A stretch of DNA of 64,000 nt from Cheiracanthium punctorium (taxonomy: Eukaryota; Arthropoda; Arachnida; Araneae; Cheiracanthiidae): positions 558,001 to 622,000 of the forward strand of contig JAWZYV010001807.1 of the NCBI GenBank assembly GCA_038373885.1. The letters run 5' to 3'. How positions within the stretch are numbered: the stretch's first letter is position 1; the number at the start of each line of letters is the position of its first letter. A model generated the notes under the pieces. The model ran no database searches and was not told where the DNA came from. It saw nothing but the letters and a program-made list of their open reading frames with translations. Below, piece by piece: positions 46,514 to 56,964 of this stretch. The position numbers were made by a program, and so were the translations under genes.

Positions 46514-46742
46514 CACATATGGGCAACCGCCGGCCCTGGGCCGGATGTGGCGTGCAATGTCTTTAGATCCGGCCGCGCGAAACATATAAAAAACTCTTTG
46601 TATCCATATAAACCTATCATATTTCCATATAAATCTCAATTATATCTTAATTATTACTTCGCTAACATCCTGAAGTCTGGCCCGCGATTTCGCTAACTTC
46701 ATAAAGTTTGGCACGCAATTTTTCAAAAGTTGCCCATACCTG
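46514..46742. mobile_element. hAT-type MITE with 8-bp target duplication
   Basis: The element is 229 bp with ATCTAACT at 46506-46513 and again at 46743-46750. Ends are CACATATGGGCAAC on the left and, reverse-complemented, CAGGTATGGGCAAC on the right. The interior has paired GGCCC, GGCCCGCGATTTCGCTAAC and GGCACGCAAT motifs. The 8-bp duplication and CA start fit the hAT superfamily. Confidence 0.85.
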
Positions 46743-46826
46743 ATCTAACTATTTGATGTGCTAATCGGGCTTATCTTTTATAAATTCCAGGCAGAAGTGG
46801 ATTACATGAACTAAATACTTTACAGA

Positions 46827-47516
46827 ATGCCATTATTTTGGGGTGTGTAAAGGAAATTTTGCACATGAGTGTATTTTTAAATAATGTATTAATTGTATTT
46901 TAAGTACCTATTTAGAAAGTTTGTAAGGTTAATTTGTATCCGGGTGACTGTAATTTGTTAGTTTGTCGTTTTATACCTGTTTGTTTTTTGCTTTTCTGCA
47001 GCAAACTATATTAGAAGTAACTTTTCCTAAAAATTAAAAAATGCATAAAAGATAATTTCAAAGTTTTCAGAATGATAATCATTACAAAGTTTCTCGCTTC
47101 ATTTTTGCGTAAGTTTGTCACCGCATTATAGTGTAGTAGCGCCTAAAAGAGTACATTTAACGTCACGAAAAATGTATATTTAATATTTTAATTATTAGTT
47201 TACACACTTTTCATTACTATTTTTTCCAATAATTTACTCAGAATTTTTTTGCACAGTATTGCTATTACATAATGGTTGAGAATACTCATCTAGATAGTAA
47301 GAAAAAGAAATAAGCATAAACCTTCAATTTTTAGTGCATTTGTATGATTTTATCATGATAATTATGAGATGTATTTTGAAAATTATACGTTTTATGAAAC
47401 TTACATTGTATTTGGACATAAGCCCATGTGTATTCATGTAAAAGCCGTCTTTTTTCTTTGCATTCCACATATTATTCGTATAAAAAAATTATCAATATTC
47501 CGACATGTCAGGTAAA
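46827..47516 (+). repeat. Dispersed repeat, copy 2 (pair of 1384-2005)
   Basis: Matches 1384-2005 from ATGCCATTATTTT to GACATGTCAGGTAAA, with an additional segment at about 47058-47130 that the first copy lacks. Substitutions are scattered; I estimate roughly 93-95% identity by eye. Confidence 0.7.
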
Positions 47517-47786
47517 GGAGTATTGGTTCTCGATTGCCTAACCGAAAGTAAAAGGTAGCTCAAGAATTTTTATTTTTCTTATCTTTGAAAGACAAAATTA
47601 ATGCAATGTATTTGATCAGCTGACTGCGTTCCTCCTTGATATATAGACCGAATTTAAAACTAAACTAGGGAATACCTTCATAATAACCATGCATTTGAAG
47701 AATGCTTTAAGAATAAGCTCTATATTAATGAAACTGCCAACTTCTAAAGAAAAGTCTCTTTATTACGTCGATGTTCATTTCATTAA

Positions 47787-48179
47787 CCCTTTAACGCGCA
47801 GTGCTCCCGCTCTGGGAACACCAAACTCTTACGCTTTGACTGTTGCCAGTCACGAAGAATAGATTTGATTTTCATAAAAATAGTAGCGGTTGACGTAGCT
47901 CCACGAGAATCCTTTACTCTTTAGCACGTCATTTTCCGTAAAAAAATTGTCACGATTATTTTTAACAGCACTGACATCTGCTGAAAAATGGAAGAATGCG
48001 AAGGCAGCTCGATAGATTGCCCAATGCTGAAAAAAGGGCAGTCGTTGCCATCGCTCGACTTATCTAACAGCAAGATGGCGGACGATCGAAACGTTCATCG
48101 CGTGCCACAGATCTAGAGACACTTTTTGACGCAGCTGGCTGTTTTTTTCAGCATTGTGAAAGGGTTGCGCCTCAAAGGG
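47787..48179 (+). mobile_element. TTAA MITE, copy F, full length
   Basis: TTAA at 47783-47786 and 48180-48183. It starts CCCTTTAACGCGCAGTGCTC and ends GCGCCTCAAAGGG. The central TTTTTGACGCAGCTGGCTG block is present but short, and the CAAGATGGCGGACGATCG stretch appears in the forward sense. Confidence 0.9.
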
Positions 48180-48183
48180 TTAA

Positions 48184-48497
48184 GCTATTATCATTTGCAC
48201 TTGGATTTGATTACGAACCCAGCCTAATGGAGAGCTGGGTAGACAGCTGCCAAACGGAAGCTTCTCTGCACTTCAAAACTCAAGATGTCACCTCCTGAAT
48301 GACATGCCGTCCGCTTGGAAGCCTATATATAAAGGAGTTACTCTCACTGTCTAGTTAGTGTGAGATCGACTGCGTTTACTGAGAGAAAAGCAATACCTTG
48401 ATATTGCCGTATGAATAGTATTATTGCTGTGTTATTTTAACGTTCCCCTGTGGCAAACAGGGACGTGTTGAGAATGCTGTATATATTGTGAAATATA
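48184..48497 (+). other. Unassigned, with TATA box; possible LTR fragment
   Basis: TATATATAAAGG at about 48324-48335 is followed about 25 bp later by CTAGTTAGTGTGAGATCG, a spacing usual between a TATA box and an initiator. The block could be a degraded LTR adjacent to the gypsy element, but limits, partner and target duplication are not visible. Confidence 0.3.
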
Positions 48498-48802
48498 TAT
48501 AGGGTCGTACTGACCCTATGAATGACGAATTACTACTATGTGTTTCTAATTAAAAGCAGGCCATGTACACATTGACTAGGCGAAGTTACTTGGACACACA
48601 CATTTAATAATCTTTCTATTTACAAAGGTATCTCAGAATTATGTTACCACTCAGGTAAGTAGACAGAACATCCACACAGGATTCAATGCTTAAAAATTCG
48701 CCAGCCACGAAAAACAAAACATCACGTGACCTCCCACGTCAGGGGGGGTCTCGCAGGAAGGGGTGAAGCAGCTGCGCTCTGATTGAAACTTCGGATTCTA
48801 CA
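48498..48802 (-). repeat. 3' LTR of the gypsy element
   Basis: Read on the minus strand it starts TGTAGAATCC and ends GACCCTATA. It is about 108 bp shorter than the other LTR because the segment matching 55380-55487 is missing, at an AA microhomology. Elsewhere the two LTRs differ by roughly 2%. Confidence 0.93.
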
Positions 48803-48927
48803 GGCTCGGCCATCAGACCTGCGGTGTCCTCACCGCCCAGGACCATAAGGATATCTGAAATAAAACACTTAAAAAAAAAGAAAAGAAAAATAAATTATTT
48901 ACAGGTCATTCAGGAATCTGAAAAGTT

Positions 48928-49740
48928 TTACAATCTGCTCCACGGTTTCATGTGATCCGCCGCAGAACTTGTGATGTTAGGACGTTCATGACGTCCAACC
49001 TTTTCGACATCGTATCTATCATGTCCTTTGACCTTCGTTATTTTGTAGGGACCAAAATATTTCAGCCGTAGCTTCAAACCAGTCCCGAACTGTGTCCTCT
49101 GGATTGCTACTAAGTCGCCTAATTTGTACTCCACTGCTTTCTTTCTCCTCTTATCATAACCTTTTTTATTTTCTTGTTGCATTTTGAGGATATTTTTTTT
49201 AGCCTCTTCTCTTAAAGAATTTCTCTCTTCCAAAAAACTTCTCTGGTATTCTTCGTTTAAGATTTCGTTAATTTTCAGGTCTTCTTTGTTCTTCATTCTA
49301 ACCCCTGTCAATAATTCAAATGGGCTAGTTTTGATACTTCTGGCGGTGGTACTGTTCAAAATTCTTTGAACGGAGCTGACATATTTGTACCACTTTGTCG
49401 GGTCTTTGATTGACAATTTAGATAGCACTGATATTAAAGTTTTATGAACCCGCTCCACCTGGCCATTTCCACTTGGAATTCCTGTGGTTATTTGAATGTG
49501 TTTGATGCCTTCCGCTTCACAATAATCAGCAAATTCTTTTGAGCTGAAGGCGTTTCCTCTGCCTGAAATAATTCTTTCAGGATTCCCAGACGTCGTCTGC
49601 TGCAATTTCAGCTTCTCGAGGGCATCATGAGTGCTGGTTGATTTGACTGGATACAACCAGACAAATTTTGTGAATGCGTCCACTATACTTAAAACATGTT
49701 TGTAATTTTTGTTTGTAGATGGTAAAGGTCTACATGATAA
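48928..49740 (-). pseudogene. Integrase core and C-terminus (gypsy pol), inactivated
   Basis: Integrase would join the DNA copy to the host chromosome. The minus-strand frame includes DAFTKFVWLYPV, the central catalytic loop, GNGQVERVHKTL with the catalytic glutamate, and a C-terminal domain with LGDLVAIQRTQ and LKYFGPYKI. At the second catalytic position the sequence reads ISGRGNAF, where the family has ISDRGTAF, so the aspartate is a glycine. Just upstream, near 49730, a small deletion right after the first catalytic aspartate (HVD) shifts the frame relative to the RNase H part. Both changes predict loss of activity. Confidence 0.9.
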
Positions 49741-51566
49741 GTACTCAAGGGTACCTCTTCTTTCGGGATAGGATTCAAGTATCCTTCACCCTTTCCTTGC
49801 TTTTTATTACATAAAATGCATTCTAAACAGTTGGTTATAACAGCTTCGACTTTCTTTCTCAGACCATTGACATGAAAATCTCTTTTGACCAGTTCTTCAG
49901 TTTTAGATGTAGCAAAATGTCCATTGCTATGAATTTTCTTAATCACTTGTAACTCCATATCTGCCGGTACTACGAGTAACTCTCTACATGCTTCGTATTT
50001 GTATAGCACGTTATTCTTGATGAAATAGTTATCTTCTTTTCCCAAAGCAACCAATTCCTTTAGCAATTCGCAGTGTTCATCTTCTTGTTGTGCAGCTGCA
50101 ATTTTATGAGTCATATCAGCCGTCGGAGGTTCCGATACTAATACTGAGACGTTTCTGCTCAGTGCGTCAGCGTGTTTCATCTGTGAACCTGGACGATGGA
50201 CTACCTCATAATCAAAGTCTTCCAGTAGCAAAGACCACCTGTCTAATCTCGGAGACAACTCTTTTCTACTCATCGTTTTCCGGAACGCTTGACAGTCTGT
50301 CACTATTTTGAATTTGGTGCCTAACAAGTAAGGTCTGAATTTTTTCAATGCTTCGACCACCGCTAAAAGCTCTAGCTCGTAACTTGAATATTTTTCCTGC
50401 TTTTCTGAGGTCTTTTTGCTCATGTAGTGTATCGGATGCATTTTATTATCCTCCCCTAACTGTAGTAAAATTGCGTCGAATCCGAAACTACTGGCGTCCG
50501 TGTGAAGTTCTAACTCATGACCTTGTCTGTAAAGGTGTAATACTGGGTCGTTCACTAATGCTTTTTTCAGTTCTTCGAACGCACGCTTTTGCTCTATTCC
50601 CAAACGGAACTCTTTGCTATCTCTAAGCAAGTCACTAAGGGGTTTGGCGATTTTGGCGTAGTCTTTGACGAATTTTCGAAAATACCCTGTTAAGCCTAAA
50701 AAATTTTGGATTTGCCTAATGTTTTTTGGCTGTGGGAAATTCTGAACAGCCATTATCTTCGCAGGAGATGGTTTGATCGTTCCACGTTCTATGATGTAAC
50801 CCAAGAATTCTATCTTTCGCTTAAGAAACTGACAATTTTTCAAGTTCAGTTCTAATCCGAATTCTGAAGCGGTTTTTAAAACAAGTTGCAGTTTCTTAAT
50901 CCCCTCTTCTTCGTTTTTGGATGGTATGATCAAGTCTTCTAAGTAAATCAGAATGACGCGGTCTTTCAGAAGGTCGTTAAAAATATGATAAATGTATCTT
51001 TGGAACACGCACGGGCTATTCGACAACCCGAAGGGAGCTTTTAGAAATTCGTACTGCCCCTCGTGAGTCACGAAAGAGGTGTACTTTGTACTATTTTTTT
51101 CTATGTCTACATGAAAAAAAGCATTTTTCAAATCTAACGTACTGAAGACTTCTTCGTCCTGTAACCGATCCAACACATCTTCGATAAGTGGAAGTGGGAA
51201 AGGATCCCTAACAATTTTCTTATTTAATTTGCGGAAATCGACACACAATCGCGAACTGCCGTCTTTTTTCTTAATTAAGACTATGGGTGCTGCAAAGTCA
51301 GAACAACTTGGTTGAATAATTTTTTCCTCGAGCCAATCCTGAATTTAGTTTTCTACAATTATTTGTTCATTATACGGCAATCTACGGGGACGCTGACAAA
51401 TAGAAATTTCGTCTGTCAGAATTATACTCATTTTAACGTCCATACTTTTAGTTTTTTGTGGTTTGTAACTCTTAACAATGTTTATCACTTCTCCTCGCAA
51501 ACGTGGATTAATTATGTGACTAACATCAATAATCTCTTCCGGGGGTGTTTCCACGAACAAGGCCAA
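49689..51566 (-). pseudogene. Reverse transcriptase, RNase H and integrase zinc-binding region (gypsy pol)
   Basis: One minus-strand frame, with a single nonsense codon TAA at 51345-51347, holds the pol core. The order is a linker, CVDFRKLNKK and the DLKNAF stretch of the reverse transcriptase, then IYLEDLI where the family has Y-x-D-D, then RNase H with LHTDAS, YELELLAV, VTDCQAF and HADALSRN. The integrase zinc domain follows (HSNGH ... CLECILC) and the first catalytic Asp in YHVD. The Glu in place of the first catalytic Asp of the YxDD box should cripple polymerisation. Enzymes of this type copy element RNA to DNA in cytoplasmic particles. Confidence 0.93.
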
Positions 51567-51662
51567 AACGTCAGATTCTACAGGAAATTCATCTGGTACT
51601 CTCTCACATGCTTCAGAAGATTCAGCATTTTGGGAGCATGCAACGAATGGGGAAATATTTAA

Positions 51663-51938
51663 CCCATTTGTGCCTGGACATTTTTGCGACTTTCTTCGAT
51701 TTTTACTGATAACAGAAATAATAGATCAATTTCTGATGTCAACTTCTTGAACAAGGGATGATTTCTTTTAAAATCTGTATGCAGAAAAATCAAAATATCA
51801 ACATCCTACTGGGTCATGTTAAAATCTTTTGTAGAGTTGAGCCTCAATACTCATGAATAAAGGCTAGGAAAAATAAATAACGTTTTCGACTAATAGCGAA
51901 AATGCCGTCCCAAAAAAGGGACACTAGGCATAAATGGG
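51663..51938. mobile_element. piggyBac-type MITE inside the gypsy pol gene
   Basis: The element is 276 bp flanked by TTAA at 51659-51662 and 51939-51942. Ends are CCCATTTGTGCCTGG and, reverse-complemented, CCCATTTATGCCTAG. Interior ends in a GTCCC...GGGAC motif pair. Removing it with one TTAA (280 bp) leaves the protease side and the reverse transcriptase side in the same frame, so insertion was clean and later than the retrotransposon. It is a different family from the CCCTTTRASGCGCA MITEs. Confidence 0.88.
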
Positions 51939-51949
51939 TTAAACACTGA

Positions 51950-52611
51950 TCAGTCTCGATCTTTGACATTTGTAACCCGAGAGACTGTTGTTTACAAGTA
52001 ACCGGGAGCACATCTGGTTCGAAATTGGGTGTTGAATAAAGGTATTTACCTAAATTCGTAACTCGTTTGGTAGGATACACTACCTCAAACATTGCTGGAT
52101 TTTTTACGTTAACATTCCCTTGCACAAAATTAAATTCTAGTTTCAATATTACATCCATTCCAATGACTGCACTAAAGCGCATACGCTTCATAACATAAAC
52201 ATTAGTATACACTGCACAACTGTCAATCACTATTTTAGAATTAAAGAAACCAATGGGTGAAACTCTTTCAGAATCAATACCACACAAATTAATATCTGTA
52301 CTGGATAGAATAGGAAAACCCATCTTTTCTTAAATATTCTGGTCAATCAAAGTTACTTCGGAACCAGTATCAATTAACGCTTTCACATCAAAATTAAAAA
52401 TATTAACATATTTCTCAATTTTATTACTAGATGATTCCACAATTTTGTTCTCTACCTCCGATTCAGCTTTATTTCTATAACTATACTTTGCTCGACCATA
52501 CCTTTCAGATCTGAATCTATTTTTACTTTCTGTTTTGCCTGGCTCTTCTACAACCATTTGATTAACAATTTTTCGTTTACCTTCACCTGTACGATCAAAA
52601 TTATCGTTCAA
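51950..52611 (-). pseudogene. Aspartic protease region (gypsy)
   Basis: The minus-strand frame contains ALIDTGSEVTLI, the D-[TS]-G active-site motif of retroelement proteases that cut Gag-Pol. The second half has AVIGMDVILKLEF, which fits the family's GMD block. An in-frame TAA at 52330-52332 interrupts the domain 10 residues after the active site. Downstream the frame runs into the MITE at 51938. Upstream residues are basic and Asn/Ser-rich, a Gag-Pol linker. Confidence 0.85.
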
Positions 52612-53447
52612 AATTATCGCAATCGATCAAAATTATAGTAATTTTGTGTGAATAACTATTACAAGCATAACATTTTTTCCTGGTAGCTCCAAAATTTCTA
52701 TTATCTTTCCCTGGTACGGGGCTAGAAAACGTATCATTTTCTTTATTCACTTTTTTAGGAAATGTTTTATTAGATAAAACACGAGCTGATTCATATTCTT
52801 CTAACTTTTCTACTGTTTCCTCCCTAGTGTTCCACTTATGCCAGTTATCTATAAAATGTTCTTTAACCTCTTGTGGCACTCATCTTTTTACCTGGTCAGA
52901 AACTATCAGTTCACAAAGACCAGTGAAATCTGTAACATTAACGCCATGAATCCATTCTTCAAAATAATGGTTAAGTTCAAAAGCGAATTCTCGCCAAGAA
53001 CGAGAACTTTCTTTTTTATGAAAAAATAACTTTTGTCTAAACTGTTCTGCAGTCTTTAAATCTTTTCAGACATACTGCTTTAATGTGATCATAATCATTC
53101 GAAACATTTTCAGGTTCTCGTGTTATGATTTGCGCGATGTCTTGAGGTAATAAACCTAACAAGTGTGTGACCCGATCATCTTTTTTTAATTTCGACTCTT
53201 GTGGCTTGCCTCTCAAATAAAGCGAGATATGTGCTAATGTCTGCTTTAGGATCTCAATCTTTTCTTCGTTTTCGCGGTCCGCTGCAATGTTACTGAGAAC
53301 AGATTTTGTGAATTCTTCATCATATTTCGCATCACTAATAATAATCTGTTTCATTTTAGCAATAGTTGGATTATCAGGAATTTTTAAATCCAATTCACAC
53401 ATTAATTTAATAATATCCTCTTTTCGATGTTTTCCGATGTAAGACAT
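52600..53447 (-). pseudogene. Gag (gypsy), frameshifted
   Basis: The N-terminal 136 residues start at 53447 with MSYIGKHRKEDII and read to a stop at 53037. Similar Gag sequence resumes in other frames, with stops, over 52880-53040 and then 52879-52601, where a zinc-knuckle start CYACNSYSHK appears but its last Cys is lost at a shift. Short AT-rich direct repeats (CGATAATTTTGA type) at about 52610-52640 may have caused that shift. Gag would form the particle shell and bind element RNA. Confidence 0.8.
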
Positions 53448-53561
53448 GTTTACTGATACAAAAACTCAGTACTTACAGTTTGCAGTCTTCGGCGATCAAA
53501 CTCGCCCTGGCAATCCACAACAGATACGTGAGCACACAAAGCTTTCCTTGAAGCACAAATA

Positions 53562-54971
53562 CACTGCTGGCCATCGTAAATGCAACACCCTGAAGGAAGC
53601 ATGCAAATAATATGAAATTTACAACATGCATTAGCTGAGTGAGACTATGCAAATGATTAGAATTTCAGCGCAGACGCACATCAAGCGCGCCTGTGGCGCC
53701 ACCTCAAAGCGCTATTTAAGGCTTGGAGATTTCGACGGTTTCAAGTACAGCAATTGTGTTTTTCTTGCTTTTTTTTCAAAAAAACGATAAATTATGCCTC
53801 GTAGGAAACAACGATCATCTTTTGATCAAGTATCCGAGTTTGACAGAGGAAGGATAGTGGCCATACCGAGATTGTGGGTTATCTTTCAGGGAAATCGGTC
53901 GTCGTATTGGACGAAACCAAACAACTGTGATGCGGATATGTGATCGTTGGGTGCAGGAGGGTACGACGGACAGACGTGATCGACCGCATCGACCTCAGTG
54001 CACCACGTCACGTGATGACAGGCAGATTGTACGCATGGCAGTGACGGACCACTCAGTCACATCACGAACCATATCACAGCAGATTCAGTCTGTAACGCAT
54101 CATCCAGTGTCTGCGCGTACCATTCGACGTCGTTTACAGCAGAATGGTCTGTCCGCAAGACGTCCATTGCTTTGTCTACCTCTGACGCGGAACACAGACG
54201 TCTCCGCCGCCAATGGTGCGATGAAAGAAGGATGTGGACGACAGAATGGAATGAAATTTCTCTTTACTGACGAGTCACGCTTCTGTATGCAACACCACGA
54301 CGGTCGGATTCGAGTCTGAGACACCGTGGAGAGAGGATGCTGAACAGCTGCATTATGCACCGTCACACACTGGTCCTGCACCGGGTATTATGGTATGGGG
54401 CGGTATCGGATATCTCTCTCGCACTCCTCTAGTACGCATTGCCGGTACTTTAACCAGCCAGCGCTACATCTCCGAGGTGTTGGAGCCATTGTCCTTTCTT
54501 ACCTTCAGGGCTTGCCAACAGCCATATTTCAGCAGGATAATGCACGGCCACACGTGGCACGCATTGTCCAAGGGTTCTTCGTCAATCACCAGATTGAATT
54601 GCTTCCCTGGCCGGCGCGCTCTCCGGATCTTTCGCCGATAGAAAACATGTGGTCCATGGTTGCTCAACGACTGACCCAGAGTTCATCCCCAGCTGTCACA
54701 CCAGATCAACTTTGGCAACGTGTGGAAGCTGCTTGGTCTGCTGTACCCCAAGAACACATTCAAAGTCTCTTTGAATCAATGCCGAGGCGTGTGGCAGCTG
54801 TGATCTCCAACAACGGCGGCTACTCTGGGTACTGATTTTGGCAGGAACCACGCTTCATAGAATGCTGTAAATTTAATCATTTGTTACTTGGTCAACATGT
54901 TATCTACACAATAAATTTTGTTGTGATATCTCTTGTTTTTCTTGGTGTTGCAATTTGGGTGGCCAGCAGTG
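53562..54971 (+). mobile_element. Tc1-type transposon, second copy, inserted in the gypsy leader
   Basis: It has the same ends as the 27.4-kb copy (CACTGCTGGCCATCGTAAAT on the left), and TA at 53560-53561 and 54972-54973. It is 1410 bp. It lies between the gypsy 5' LTR and the gag start, so it jumped in after the retrotransposon. Orientation is opposite to that of the gypsy element. Confidence 0.96.
53794..54835 (+). pseudogene. Tc1-like transposase, frameshifted
   Basis: The sequence follows the intact gene at 27559-28590 throughout but carries a 9-base insertion near codon 12 (AGTATCCGA), an extra C near 53860, single-base losses near 54195, 54318 and 54488, and a two-base gain near 54367. 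The catalytic segments LFTDES, FQQDNARPH and DLSPIENMW are each still readable, in different frames. It cannot make a transposase, though its ends could still be acted on by a protein from the intact copy. Confidence 0.93.
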
Positions 54972-54973
54972 TA

Positions 54974-55181
54974 CTTTAAGCAAATATCAGTTCAATATTT
55001 AATATTATTCTTCACAATTATTCAATTCTATTCTTTTCAATTTAATCAGATTCTATCCAATTCTATCGAATCTAATTCTAATTCTATCGAATCTAATTCT
55101 AATTCTATCCCGGCGAAAAGTTCCGAAAAACTAGAGGGTTTTCGATATCGACATCGACATCCCGGCGAGAGTCCCCAAAAT
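54974..55181 (-). other. Gypsy leader with candidate primer binding site and short tandem repeats
   Basis: Next to the 5' LTR the minus strand reads TGGGGACTCTCGCCGGGATG shortly after the LTR end (plus 55158-55177), starting with the TGG expected of a tRNA primer binding site, but I cannot match it to a specific tRNA. TCTAATTCTAATTCTATC repeats lie at 55035-55110, and a CCCGGCGARA block occurs twice (about 55109 and 55161). Confidence 0.4.
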
Positions 55182-55598
55182 TATAGGGTCGTACTGACCC
55201 TATGAATGACGAATTACTATTATGTGCTTCTAATTAAAAGCAGGCCATGTACACATTGACTAGGCGAAGTTACTTGGACACACACATTTAATAATCATTC
55301 TATTTACAAAGGTATCTCAGAATTATGTTACCACTCAGGTAAGTAGACAGAACATCCACACAGGATTCAATGCTTAAAAAGGAACAAAAAGCAAACCACC
55401 CAGGTATGCATGAAAAGTTCTATCTCAGTCCAAAACTTCTCTCCGTCCCTGTCAACCTTACTCTCACTAACTGCTCGCTTCTTCCGAATTCGCCAGCCAC
55501 GGAAAACAAAACATCACGTGGCCTCCCACGTCAGGGGGGTGGGGTCTCGCAGGAAGGGGTGAAGCTGCTGCGCTCTGATTGAAACTTCGGATTCTACA
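55182..55598 (-). repeat. 5' LTR of the gypsy element
   Basis: 417 bp; same ends as the 3' LTR. The additional segment at about 55380-55487 is taken to be ancestral and lost from the 3' copy, because its removal in the other LTR joins at AA. This is inference: without a third copy, gain here cannot be excluded. Confidence 0.93.
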
Positions 55599-56400
55599 TA
55601 TACAGTGCTTCGTTTCGACAGTACTTCGTTTGTTATTTTCTATTTTTAGAGCTTATTGGACTATTTACCATACACCCACTACCAGATTTTTGTAGCAATA
55701 ATTTTGAACATTTCCTTATTTTCAGTGCAAAGAAAAATGAAAAAAAAACTGCTTAATAAGACAAATAAAAAATAAGAATTTTCTACGTAACACGCTAGAA
55801 CACGTTAAAAATTTTCTACGTAACACGGTTTCAGGCAAAAAGCTACAAATAAAAGGGGCATGTCTGATTTCTTTGTCAAAAAAGACATTTGAAAATCAAA
55901 TCCTTATTTTGAGTGAAAAATAAAACAGTGTTGCGTCTAATAAAAATTAAAAATTTTATTATTACCCTGAAAACACTAAAAAATTCTGCACATACGTTTC
56001 AAAAGATGCACAGTTTCATTGGTTTATCAGCAGTATAGCCTTCATTAACCTACACGTATGTAAAGACAGGGGCGAAACCTATATTTGTGTTAATAAATTC
56101 TTTCTTATTCAGGAAGAAAGACTTGTTTGTGCTTTTTGAAAGGAAAGTACAGTTTTTTATTGTTGTTTCATCTTTTTTCCTACCAAACCGTTCATTTCAT
56201 CAATTAGATCTGAAACAAACATCACTTTCCAACAACAGTCCAACAATGTAATATGAATACGAACAATGTTTTGGAGTCTCATTTTCTCACTCATTGTTCC
56301 TAAACAATATGTGTTATTGGATATATTAAAACAATTACATTCTTTGCAAATACTGATTTCAGTCAATGTAGCATGTTTAATGTAGAAATAGACAGTTAAA
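55599..56400. other. Upstream region of the 187-residue gene
   Basis: AT-rich. TTTTCTACGTAACACG occurs twice (about 55777 and 55812). ACTGATTTCAG at about 56351-56361 could be a 3' splice site 40 bp before the ATG, so the gene may have an upstream exon. A 69-codon minus frame (56157-56366) has no support. Confidence 0.4.
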
Positions 56401-56964
56401 ATGTCGTCAGACTTAAAAACTAACTTAATGTTCTGGGGCCTCGCTGCCGCAACGACTTATGGAGTATACGTGCTGTCCAAGAAACTAGGTTTATTTTCAA
56501 CGCACACATCTACTTACGGAGATTTTCAACTCAGACGTAGTTATTCGACGTTTCTAAATGACTTAAATGATTTCTACAACTATCTTCCTTATGAATTTTT
56601 AGAAACTGAACAAGTTGCACAAACAGTAGAAGGAATACGAATTGAAGAAATTAGTTGTGATAAAGTTAAAAAAAGCAAAACTCCCTTCACTGAAAAATCA
56701 TTTGAGGAAGGTGATGGTGTGACTTCAGCATCAGCTGCTACTGAGCAGACATTTCCCAAGTTACTTGCAATAACATATACAGATGAATTGCAAGCTCCAC
56801 ATTTTTGCGGCGAAAGTGTTCCACTGTTGGACACTGCAGCAGCATGCATCGTTGATGATACACGTGACACAAATAGTGTCCCTGTAAAGAGAAAAAGTAC
56901 CAAAAGACTTAGAAAGATTTTTCGAAAATTTTGCTGCTGTGGGTGCGTCAAAGTGCGTGATTAA
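56401..56964 (+). CDS. Unrecognised 187-residue protein with N-terminal membrane segment and basic, Cys-rich tail
   Basis: I recognise no family. Residues about 8-25 (NLMFWGLAAATTYGVYVL) form one hydrophobic span followed by Lys27-Lys28, suggesting a single membrane anchor rather than a cleaved signal. Residues 40-160 are polar and acidic with no domain I know. Residues 163-177 are strongly basic, and Cys178-180 and Cys182 form a cluster that could be lipidated or bind metal. The ATG at 56401 has A at -3 and is the first in frame. The C-terminal 64 codons and about 1.2 kb of 3' sequence are repeated at 1-1368. Normal codon use, conservation of the frame and retention of the AATAAA site favour a real gene; an unknown mobile-element origin is possible because the locus is repeat-rich and duplicated. 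Confidence 0.65.
   Translation: MSSDLKTNLMFWGLAAATTYGVYVLSKKLGLFSTHTSTYGDFQLRRSYSTFLNDLNDFYNYLPYEFLETEQVAQTVEGIRIEEISCDKVKKSKTPFTEKSFEEGDGVTSASAATEQTFPKLLAITYTDELQAPHFCGESVPLLDTAAACIVDDTRDTNSVPVKRKSTKRLRKIFRKFCCCGCVKVRD

Larger units (their letters stand above)
48498..55598 (-). mobile_element. Ty3/gypsy LTR retrotransposon, degenerate, with two nested insertions
   Basis: Two direct LTRs (48498-48802 and 55182-55598) enclose minus-strand gag, protease, reverse transcriptase, RNase H and integrase remnants in the Ty3/gypsy order. The possible target duplication is TATA (48496-48499, 55599-55602), weak because the left flank is a TA run. Nested in it are a TTAA MITE (51663-51938) and a Tc1 copy (53562-54971), each with its target duplicated. 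Nonsense codons, shifts and catalytic substitutions make it non-functional. Confidence 0.95.

Noticed and set aside
49184..50626. Plus-strand frames of 61-92 codons
   Set aside because: Shadows of the gypsy pol region on the minus strand.
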